A stretch of DNA of 64,000 bases, taken from contig NZ_JAPPRC010000003.1 in assembly GCF_026672425.1 (NCBI RefSeq), forward strand, positions 445,001 through 509,000, written 5' to 3'. Positions within the stretch are counted from its first letter, which is position 1. Each line of letters opens with the position of its first letter. Under the pieces are notes generated by a model. That model did no database searches. It saw only the letters and a list, made by a program, of their open reading frames with translations, and was not told the DNA's origin. The stretch comes from Pannonibacter sp. SL95 (lineage in GTDB: Bacteria; Pseudomonadota; Alphaproteobacteria; Rhizobiales; Stappiaceae). Shown here piece by piece: positions 58,250-64,000 of this stretch. The position numbers and the translations under genes are program-made.

Positions 58250-59503
58250 ATGACCGCGGAGCATATCGAAACCGATGTCGTGATCGTGGGCGGCGGCATC
58301 ATCGGCCTCTCGGCCGCCTTCCGTCTGGCGGAGGCCGGGCGGAAGGTTGTGCTGGTGGAGCGGGGCGAGCTTGCCAACGAGGCAAGCCGCGGCAATGCCG
58401 GGGCCTTCGCCTTTTCCGACATCCTGCCGCTTGCCTCGCCCGGCATCCTGTTCAAGGCGCCCAAGTGGCTCCTGGATCCGCTGGGACCGCTGGCGATCCC
58501 GCCGCGCGAGGCCTTCTACCTGCTGCCCTGGCTGCTGCGCTTCTTCCGCGCCAGCCTGCCGGACCGGGTGGAGGCCAGCGCGGCGGCGCAGGGCGCGCTC
58601 AACACGCTGGCGGCGCGGGAGTGCGACAGCCTCGTTGCGTCGGCCGGCCTGGGCGCCTTCGTGCGCGCCGACGGGTCGCTGCAACTCTATGAAAGTGATG
58701 CCGAATTCCGGGCATCTCTGGAGGGCTGGGCCTGGCGGGAGCGCTATGGCATTGCCTTCGAGCATCTCGATCGGCGCGGGCTCGCCGAGCTGCAGCCCGG
58801 CCTGTTGCCGCAGTTCATCCGGGCAACCTTCGTGCCTGGCTGGAAGACGGTGACCGATCCGCGCGACTACGCGCTGGCGGTGGCCCGGGCAGCGGAAACG
58901 CTCGGCGTCAAGGTTCATCGCGGCGAGGTCATCGCGATCACCGGCGGCGGTGACTTGCAGCAGGTCCGGCTCACGGGCGGTGCGACCCTTTCCGCCCGCC
59001 ACGTGGTGCTGGCGGCGGGGCCCTGGTCCAAAGGCCTTGCCGCCAGCCTCGGCGCGGACGTGCCGCTGATCGCCGAGCGCGGGTACAACACCTCCCTGCC
59101 GGCCGGGGCTTTCGATCTGAAGCGACAGCTGATCTTCGGCGGACATGGCTTCGTGGTGACGCCGCTTGCAAACGGCGTCCGGGTCGGCGGGGCCTCGGAA
59201 CTGGCGCGGTTTTCAGCACCCGTCAACTTCAGGCGCTCGCAGCACATGCTGGCCAAGGCGGCGCGGTTCATGCCGGGCCTCAGGACCGAAGGCGGCGTCG
59301 AGTGGATGGGGTCACGCCCGTCGATGCCCGACAGCCTGCCGGTGATTGGCCGCAGCCCGCGAGCGCGCAACGTCATCCTCGCCTTCGGGCACGGCCACCT
59401 TGGTCTTACCCAATCGGCCGCCACCGCGCGGCTTGTCACGGATCTGGTGCTCGAGCGCCAGCCGCCCATCGACCTCAGCCCGTTCCGGCCTGACCGGTTC
59501 TGA
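58250..59503 (+). CDS. FAD-dependent D-amino-acid (D-hydroxyproline) dehydrogenase
   Basis: A 417-residue DadA-like flavoprotein. The N-terminal FAD motif is VVIVGGGIIGLSAAFRLAEA, followed by VVLVERGELANEASRGNAGA. The middle has a substrate-binding insert, and the C-terminal motif is GFGHGHLGLTQSAATARLVT-like, seen as LAFGHGHLGLTQSAATARL. Enzymes of this type oxidise cis-4-hydroxy-D-proline to 1-pyrroline-4-hydroxy-2-carboxylate. No signal peptide; it is probably peripheral on the inner membrane. It lies between the dehydrogenase and epimerase genes. D-proline or other D-amino acids are alternatives. Confidence 0.88.
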   Translation: MTAEHIETDVVIVGGGIIGLSAAFRLAEAGRKVVLVERGELANEASRGNAGAFAFSDILPLASPGILFKAPKWLLDPLGPLAIPPREAFYLLPWLLRFFRASLPDRVEASAAAQGALNTLAARECDSLVASAGLGAFVRADGSLQLYESDAEFRASLEGWAWRERYGIAFEHLDRRGLAELQPGLLPQFIRATFVPGWKTVTDPRDYALAVARAAETLGVKVHRGEVIAITGGGDLQQVRLTGGATLSARHVVLAAGPWSKGLAASLGADVPLIAERGYNTSLPAGAFDLKRQLIFGGHGFVVTPLANGVRVGGASELARFSAPVNFRRSQHMLAKAARFMPGLRTEGGVEWMGSRPSMPDSLPVIGRSPRARNVILAFGHGHLGLTQSAATARLVTDLVLERQPPIDLSPFRPDRF

Positions 59504-59519
59504 TCCTCTGGAGACTGCC

Positions 59520-60521
59520 ATGGCAGTGAGCACCTTTACCTGTATCGACGGACATACCTGCGGCAACCCGGTGCGTGTGGTGGCCGGCGGCGGACCGCTG
59601 CTCTCCGGCAAGACCATGCTGGAACGGCGGGCGCATTTCCTCGCCGAATTCGACTGGATCCGCACCGGACTGATGTTCGAGCCGCGCGGTCATGACATGA
59701 TGTCGGGCTCGATCCTCTACCCGCCGACGCGGGAGGATTGTGATGTCGGCATTCTCTTCATCGAGACGTCCGGCTGTCTGCCGATGTGCGGCCATGGCAC
59801 CATCGGCACCATCACGATTGCCATCGAGAATGGCTTGATCCGGCCAAAAACACCGGGTGTCGTGCGGCTGGACACGCCGGCGGGACTGGTGATTGCCGAG
59901 TACGAGCAGGTGGGCCGTTTCGTCGAGAAGGTGCGCCTGACCAACGTGCCGTCCTACCTGCATGCCACCGGCCTCACCGCCGAGGTGGAGGGGCTGGGCG
60001 AGGTGACGGTGGATGTGGCCTATGGCGGCAATTTCTACGCGATCGTCGAGCCGCAGGCCGTCTTCAGGGACATGGCAGATTTCACGGCCGGCGAGCTGAT
60101 CGGCTTCAGTCCGAAGCTCCGGGCAGCGCTCAATGCCAAGTATCAGTTCGTGCATCCGGAAAAGCCGGACATCAAGGGCTTGTCACACATCCAGTGGACC
60201 GGCAAGCCGACGCAGCCGGAGGCCCATGCCCGCAATGCGGTGTTCTACGGTGACAAGGCGATCGACCGTTCCCCTTGTGGAACAGGCACTTCCGCCCGGA
60301 TGGCGCATCTGTTCGGCAAGGGTGAACTGAAGGTTGGCGACAGCTTCGTGCATGAGAGCATCATCGGCTCGATGTTCGAGGGCGGTGTGAAGGAGGCGGT
60401 CAAGGTCGGGAACCATGACGGCATCATCCCGACCATCGCCGGCTGGGCCCGGGTGACGGGCTACAACACCATCATGATCGACGACCGCGACCCCTATGCC
60501 CATGGATTCGTTGTGGTTTGA
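59520..60521 (+). CDS. 4-hydroxyproline 2-epimerase
   Basis: A 333-residue proline racemase-superfamily enzyme with both catalytic cysteines: Cys90 in GCLPMCGHGTIG and Cys253 in RSPCGTGTSARMA. The Cys/Cys pair marks racemases and epimerases; it interconverts trans-4-hydroxy-L-proline and cis-4-hydroxy-D-proline. The N-terminal FTCIDGHTCGNPVRVVAGGG is typical of 4HypE. ATG at 59520 follows GGAGA and lies 16 bp after the dehydrogenase gene; longer in-frame extensions run inside that gene. It feeds the D-hydroxyproline dehydrogenase. Confidence 0.93.
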   Translation: MAVSTFTCIDGHTCGNPVRVVAGGGPLLSGKTMLERRAHFLAEFDWIRTGLMFEPRGHDMMSGSILYPPTREDCDVGILFIETSGCLPMCGHGTIGTITIAIENGLIRPKTPGVVRLDTPAGLVIAEYEQVGRFVEKVRLTNVPSYLHATGLTAEVEGLGEVTVDVAYGGNFYAIVEPQAVFRDMADFTAGELIGFSPKLRAALNAKYQFVHPEKPDIKGLSHIQWTGKPTQPEAHARNAVFYGDKAIDRSPCGTGTSARMAHLFGKGELKVGDSFVHESIIGSMFEGGVKEAVKVGNHDGIIPTIAGWARVTGYNTIMIDDRDPYAHGFVVV

Positions 60522-60548
60522 GGTCTCAAGATCTGGAGGGACTGACCC

Positions 60549-61652
60549 ATGCGCATTACAGCCATTCGTGCCTATCAGGTGGATCTGCCGCTGAAGGAAG
60601 GCCGGTATTCCTGGTCCAACGGCAACTATGTCGAGGTCTTTGACGCCACCGTTGTGGCCATCGACACCGATGCCGGCATCACCGGCTATGCCGAATGCTG
60701 CCCGCTCGGGTCGGCCTATCTGCCCTCCTATGCGAAGGGTGTCCGGGCGGGACTGGAGGAGCTGGCGCCGAAGCTGATCGGGCTCGACCCGACGGATCTG
60801 GCCACCTTCAACCGCGCGATGGACGCCAGTCTCAATGGTCATCCTTACGTGAAGGCGCCGCTCGACATTGCCTGCTGGGACATTCTGGGCAAGGTCGCGG
60901 GCATGCCGCTGGTCAAGTTGCTGGGTGGTGTGGCGCAGGAGAAAGTGCAGCTTTATCGCGCCATTTCGCAGCAGTCTGCCGACAAAATGGCGCAAAACAT
61001 CGCCGGCTATCGCGCCGAGGGCTACACCAAGTTCCAGCTCAAGGTCGGCGGCGATGCCAACGACGACATTGCCCGCATCCGGGCCGCACGGGCGATCCTG
61101 GAGCCGACCGATATCCTCGTTGCCGATGCCAACACTGGCTGGAACCGGCATGAGGCAACGCGGGTGGCGGCGAGCGTTGCCGATCTCGATGTCTACATCG
61201 AACAGCCCTGCCTCACCTACGAGGAATGCCTCTCCATCCGCCGGCGGACGGCACGGCCGTTCGTGCTGGACGAGAATGTCACCGACGTGAACATGCTGGT
61301 CCGTGCCATTGGCGATGACGCGATGGATGTCATCAACCTGAAGATCTCCAAGGTCGGCGGGCTGACCAAGGCGCGGCAGATGCGGGACCTGTGCATCGCC
61401 CATGGCATCGCCATGACCATCGAGGACACCTGGGGCGGGGATATCGTGACGGCGGCGATTGCCCATCTCGCCCAGTCGACGCCGGAGGAGTTCTGTTTCT
61501 CGGCGACGGACTTCAACTCCTACGGCACGAAGCGCATTGCCCATGGCGCACCGCAACGGGTGAACGGGGCCATGACCGCACCGACCGGGCCGGGACTTGG
61601 CATCGAGCCGGACTTCGAGGCACTGGGGGAACCGGTGCTGCGTTTCGCCTGA
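60549..61652 (+). CDS. Enolase-superfamily enzyme, candidate cis-3-hydroxy-L-proline dehydratase
   Basis: A 367-residue mandelate racemase/muconate lactonizing-type protein. Metal ligands are Asp193 (VADANTG), Glu219 (YIEQP) and the acidic pair in LDENVTD (about 241-242). The likely catalytic lysines are Lys165 (KFQLKVGG) and Lys265 ([10 protein letters not shown]), one on each face of the barrel. Two groups fit the context: cis-3-hydroxy-L-proline dehydratase, known from a related Labrenzia hydroxyproline cluster, and hydroxyproline-betaine 2-epimerase (HpbD). Betaine-demethylation genes are absent here, which favours the dehydratase. Substrate assignment is inference. Confidence 0.82.
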   Translation: MRITAIRAYQVDLPLKEGRYSWSNGNYVEVFDATVVAIDTDAGITGYAECCPLGSAYLPSYAKGVRAGLEELAPKLIGLDPTDLATFNRAMDASLNGHPYVKAPLDIACWDILGKVAGMPLVKLLGGVAQEKVQLYRAISQQSADKMAQNIAGYRAEGYTKFQLKVGGDANDDIARIRAARAILEPTDILVADANTGWNRHEATRVAASVADLDVYIEQPCLTYEECLSIRRRTARPFVLDENVTDVNMLVRAIGDDAMDVINLKISKVGGLTKARQMRDLCIAHGIAMTIEDTWGGDIVTAAIAHLAQSTPEEFCFSATDFNSYGTKRIAHGAPQRVNGAMTAPTGPGLGIEPDFEALGEPVLRFA

Positions 61653-61663
61653 GGAGCCTTGAC

Positions 61664-62698
61664 ATGCGCACGAGCAAGATCATCCACGTGGTCACCTGCC
61701 ATGCGGAGGGCGAGGTGGGGGACGTGATCGTCGGCGGCATCGCACCGCCGCCGGGGGAGACGATCTGGGAGCAGCGCGGCTTCATCGCCCGCGACGGGGC
61801 CTTGCGCAACTTCGTGCTGAACGAGCCGCGCGGCGGGGTGTTCCGGCATGTGAACCTGCTCGTCCCGCCAAAGGATCCGCGCGCGGTAATGGGCTGGATC
61901 ATCATGGAGCCGGAGGACACGCCGCCCATGTCCGGGTCCAACTCGATCTGCGTGGCAACCGTCCTGCTCGACACCGGCATCGTGCCGATGCAGGAGCCGG
62001 AAACGCGCTTCGTGCTGGAAGCGCCGGGCGGGCTGGTGGAGGTCCGGGCGGTCTGCCGCAATGGCAAGGCGGAGCGGATCTACGTGACCAACGTGCCATC
62101 CTTTGCCGGCAAACTATCCGTGCCGCTGGAGGTGGAAGGGCTCGGAACGCTCACCGTCGACACGGCCTATGGCGGCGATAGTTTCGTCATCACCGATGCC
62201 CGTGCGCTCGGGTTCGAGATCGTGCCGGATGAGGCACGCGAACTGGCGGAAACCGGCGTGCGCATCACCCGGGCGGCCAACGAACAGCTCGGGTTCACGC
62301 ATCCGCTCAACCCCGACTGGAGCCACATCTCGTTCTGTCAGCTCACCTTGCCGGTGGAGCGGCAGGGCGACCGGCTGGTCGGGCGCAACACGGTGGCGAT
62401 CCAGCCGGCCAAGCTCGACCGCTCGCCGACCGGCACCGGCTGCTCCGCCCGCATGGCGGTTCTGGCGGCAAGGGGCGAGATGCAAGTGGGGGATCATTTC
62501 ACCGGCATCTCGGTGCTGGGCTCGACCTTTGACTGCCGCATCGCCGGGACGACGACTGTCGCGGGCCAGCCCGCAATCCTGCCGGAAATCTCCGGCCGTG
62601 GCTGGGTGACCGGCACGAGCCAGTTGATGCTCGACCCGGACGACCCCTGGCCGGCCGGCTACCGCCTGTCGGACACCTGGCCGAAGAAGCTGACCTGA
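61664..62698 (+). CDS. Proline racemase-like trans-3-hydroxy-L-proline dehydratase with Ser/Thr pair
   Basis: 344 residues, same fold as the epimerase at 59520. The two catalytic positions are Ser90 ([12 protein letters not shown]) and Thr256 ([14 protein letters not shown]) in place of Cys and Cys. The usual His after the first Cys (CGH) is also replaced (SGS). Thr at the second position is the known mark of trans-3-hydroxyproline dehydratases (human L3HYPDH has Cys/Thr), so dehydration to 1-pyrroline-2-carboxylate is likely. Ser at the first position is less usual. ATG at 61664 follows GAGGAG. It is the last gene of the hydroxyproline operon. A pyrroline-2-carboxylate reductase needed afterwards is not in this window. 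Confidence 0.85.
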   Translation: MRTSKIIHVVTCHAEGEVGDVIVGGIAPPPGETIWEQRGFIARDGALRNFVLNEPRGGVFRHVNLLVPPKDPRAVMGWIIMEPEDTPPMSGSNSICVATVLLDTGIVPMQEPETRFVLEAPGGLVEVRAVCRNGKAERIYVTNVPSFAGKLSVPLEVEGLGTLTVDTAYGGDSFVITDARALGFEIVPDEARELAETGVRITRAANEQLGFTHPLNPDWSHISFCQLTLPVERQGDRLVGRNTVAIQPAKLDRSPTGTGCSARMAVLAARGEMQVGDHFTGISVLGSTFDCRIAGTTTVAGQPAILPEISGRGWVTGTSQLMLDPDDPWPAGYRLSDTWPKKLT

Positions 62699-62999
62699 GG
62701 CGGCTGATCTGAAGGTGTGAACCTCATCCAAGTTTCGTGCTGAAGAAGTGCAGCGTCTCGGTTGGATGACATGCCCCGGACTTCACCGGCGTCATCCCGG
62801 CCGAGCCGCGCGAGAGCCGGGACCGGAGGGGCGAGGTCTCGATGTTTCAATGTCGGGAATACTGAAAGGCTTTCGGCTCTCCGGTCCCGGGTCTTCGCTT
62901 CGCTGCGCCCGGGATGACGATGGAGGAAGCAAGGACTGTTTGCGGCGCTTGCCGCTACGAGAGTTGCGTGCCGCCGGAGAAACAGGCTAGGGTCTGGCC
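62699..62999. other. 301-bp intergenic region holding a palindromic repeat
   Basis: No gene is supported. Most of the space is the repeat at 62790-62919. The remainder should contain the promoter of the Cys-rich protein gene. No metal-box motif was recognised. Confidence 0.5.
62790..62919. repeat. Dispersed palindromic repeat bounded by CGTCATCCCGG / CCGGGATGACG
   Basis: A 130-bp element with perfect 11-bp terminal inverted repeats and nested internal complements (GAGAGCCGGGACCGGAG on the left; CTCTCCGGTCCCGGG on the right). The motif GTCATCCCGGCCGAG is typical of short palindromic repeats scattered between genes in alphaproteobacteria. A second, incomplete copy begins at about 63975. No coding capacity. 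Confidence 0.85.
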
Positions 63000-63425
63000 A
63001 TGGTCAATGCCGTCAAACAGGGCTGGATTGCGTTTCTGCTGGCCACCGGTCTGGTGCTTGCGCTGGTCTGTCTGTCGTTTCAGGCTGGGCAGGCTGCGGG
63101 ACCAGGCAGGCTCGCCGGGGATAGCCCTGCCCATGTCGGCATGGATCATCTCGGCATAAGTCATGCAGACCTGGTTTGGGCGCCAACAAGCCTGAGCGGT
63201 GCCGAGGCATTGCAGGCTTCGGCCGGCCATCCGTGCTGTCCGCCGGCGCAGATGGATGACGTGTGTGTCACCCTCTGCATGATGGCTTCCAGCTTTCTTG
63301 CTCCGTCATTTTTGGCTGCTGACGCGCCTGCCTCCTATGAATTGGTCAACTGGCAGGCAGGCAACTCCGACGTGACCGGCCTTGGCGAAGCTTGCGAACC
63401 GCCGCCCCCCAAATCCCTCGCCTGA
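63000..63425 (+). CDS. Small Cys-rich exported protein beside DUF305 gene
   Basis: 141 residues. The N-terminal hydrophobic segment WIAFLLATGLVLALVCLSFQ is a signal or membrane anchor. A metal-binding-like cluster follows: HVGMDHLGISH, then GHPCCPPAQMDDVCVTLCMM with four cysteines. A second hydrophobic stretch overlaps the cluster (MMASSFLAPSFLA). I do not recognise a named family. The layout resembles small exported copper-island proteins such as the DUF2946 group, and its neighbour is a DUF305 gene 61 bp downstream. ATG at 63000 has AGGG upstream. Confidence 0.62.
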   Translation: MVNAVKQGWIAFLLATGLVLALVCLSFQAGQAAGPGRLAGDSPAHVGMDHLGISHADLVWAPTSLSGAEALQASAGHPCCPPAQMDDVCVTLCMMASSFLAPSFLAADAPASYELVNWQAGNSDVTGLGEACEPPPPKSLA

Positions 63426-63486
63426 TCTTTTCTTGAGCCGTGGCCAGAGCCGCGGAGTTTCTGCTCAATCCAAAAGGATCATCGAG

Positions 63487-63891
63487 ATGATGAAGATTTA
63501 TGCCGTGACCGCCCTTGCCCTTGCACTTGGTCTGGGTGCCTTGCCCGCGTTTGCTGACGGACCTGCGCCCGCGCAACCTGCCGTGCAGGACCATAGCGGC
63601 CATTCCATGCCGGCTGCCGGATCAGAAAGCGCCAGTGCGTCCACCAAGGCCTATCAGGCCATCAACGACGCCATGCACAAGGACATGTCCATCGCCTTCA
63701 CGGGCGATGCGGATATCGACTTCGTGAAGGGCATGATCCCGCACCATCAGGGTGCGGTCGACATGGCCAAGGTGGTGCTGGCGCATGGCACGGATCCCAA
63801 GATCCGGGCGCTGGCCGAAGCCGTGGTGAAGGCGCAGGAAGATGAAATCGCCTTCATGAAAGCCTGGCTGAAGGAAAAGGGCGCGGAGTAA
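63487..63891 (+). CDS. DUF305-family (CopM-like) exported protein
   Basis: 134 residues. Signal peptide MMKIYAVTALALALGLGALP, cleaved after AFA. A His/Met linker (QDHSGHSMPAAGSES) precedes a four-helix DUF305 domain containing MHKDMSIAFTGDADIDFVKG and the signature MIPHHQGAVDMAKVVLAHG. DUF305/CopM proteins bind copper in the periplasm. The His/Met-rich elements support metal binding. ATG at 63487 follows AGGA by 9 bases; longer in-frame extensions overlap the preceding gene. Confidence 0.9.
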   Translation: MMKIYAVTALALALGLGALPAFADGPAPAQPAVQDHSGHSMPAAGSESASASTKAYQAINDAMHKDMSIAFTGDADIDFVKGMIPHHQGAVDMAKVVLAHGTDPKIRALAEAVVKAQEDEIAFMKAWLKEKGAE

Positions 63892-63899
63892 TCCTGGCC

Positions 63900-63956
63900 T
63901 GACAGCACCCGGGGTCCCGGCATAAAGTCGTGGCCCCGGATCAGGTGCCTGTCTTC
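63900..63956 (+). terminator. Hairpin after the DUF305 gene
   Basis: GACAGCACC pairs with GGTGCCTGTC (one bulge), with an inner GGGG/CCCC pairing, followed by TTC. It lies 10 bp after the stop codon. The U-run is weak, so termination may be Rho-assisted. Confidence 0.45.
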
Positions 63957-63974
63957 ATCGCCGCGCCACTTGAT

Positions 63975-64000
63975 GTCACCCCGGCCGAGCGGGGCGAGAG
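63975..64000. repeat. Partial second copy of the palindromic repeat, cut by window end
   Basis: GTCACCCCGGCCGAGCGGGG followed by CGAGAG matches the left end of the element at 62790 with only a few differences. The rest lies outside the window. Confidence 0.7.

Noticed and set aside
62790-62919. Rho-independent terminator of the hydroxyproline operon
   Set aside because: The palindrome lacks a U-run and a near-identical start occurs at 63975, so it is better explained as a dispersed repeat.

Overview
The window is about 65% GC and densely packed, with many 1-8 bp gene overlaps. It reads as a chromosomal (or chromid) segment from an alphaproteobacterium of the Hyphomicrobiales. The RpiR-type inositol regulator, the IolC-DUF2090 fusion, the TRAP and TAXI transporters, the enolase-type hydroxyproline dehydratase and the 'GTCATCCCGGCCGAG' palindromic repeat would fit a marine or soil Stappiaceae-like organism. 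That placement is inference from gene content, not from a marker gene. I see no rRNA, tRNA, CRISPR array, transposase, integrase or phage gene. The window is a run of substrate-uptake and catabolic modules, most with their own regulator.

Layout. (1) 1-1.65 kb: 3' end of a SulP anion transporter, then a cobalamin riboswitch and a small cysteine-containing gene. (2) 1.7-13.7 kb: myo-inositol module, made of a divergent Gfo/Idh/MocA dehydrogenase, the RpiR-type regulator iolR, a ribose-type ABC importer, iolG, an iolC-DUF2090 fusion, iolD, iolE, a small membrane protein and iolB. Two perfect GGAA-N6-TTCC operators flank iolR. (3) 13.7-17.2 kb: TAXI-TRAP transporter (receptor, fused permease, DUF1850 protein) on the minus strand. 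(4) 17.2-20.1 kb: NCS1 permease and a MetX-like alpha/beta hydrolase behind a long leader with a strong hairpin. (5) 20.4-31.7 kb: aliphatic amide module, made of amiC, the ANTAR regulator amiR, a leader with paired hairpins and a terminator, a urea/amide-type five-gene ABC importer, the amidase amiE, and a MoxR/CbbQ-type ATPase with a VWA partner.

(6) 31.7-38.4 kb, minus strand: an uncharacterised operon of ROK regulator, M20 hydrolase, sugar-type ABC receptor and permease, YhfX-like PLP enzyme and ABC ATPase. This is the best candidate here for an undescribed pathway. (7) 38.6-47 kb: tandem IclR paralogues, an SDR, a KstD-like flavoprotein, a DMT exporter and a DctPQM TRAP transporter. A transglutaminase-like gene and a second DMT gene follow. 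(8) 48.9-51.7 kb, minus strand: copper island (DUF2946-like, YcnI/DUF1775, CopC-CopD fusion). (9) 51.8-62.7 kb: hydroxyproline module, made of a GntR regulator, polar amino acid ABC importer, deaminase, ketoglutarate semialdehyde dehydrogenase, D-hydroxyproline dehydrogenase, 4-hydroxyproline 2-epimerase, enolase-type dehydratase and a proline-racemase-like dehydratase with a Ser/Thr active-site pair. (10) 62.7-64 kb: a 130-bp palindromic repeat, a Cys-rich exported protein, a DUF305 protein and the start of a second repeat copy.

How they work together. Modules 2, 5 and 9 are near-complete routes from uptake to central metabolism: inositol to the IolC/IolJ-type aldolase step, amides to carboxylate plus ammonia, and 4-hydroxyproline to 2-oxoglutarate. 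A repeated design is a GC-rich hairpin placed just after the binding-protein gene of a transporter operon. This would let the receptor be made in excess over the membrane parts.
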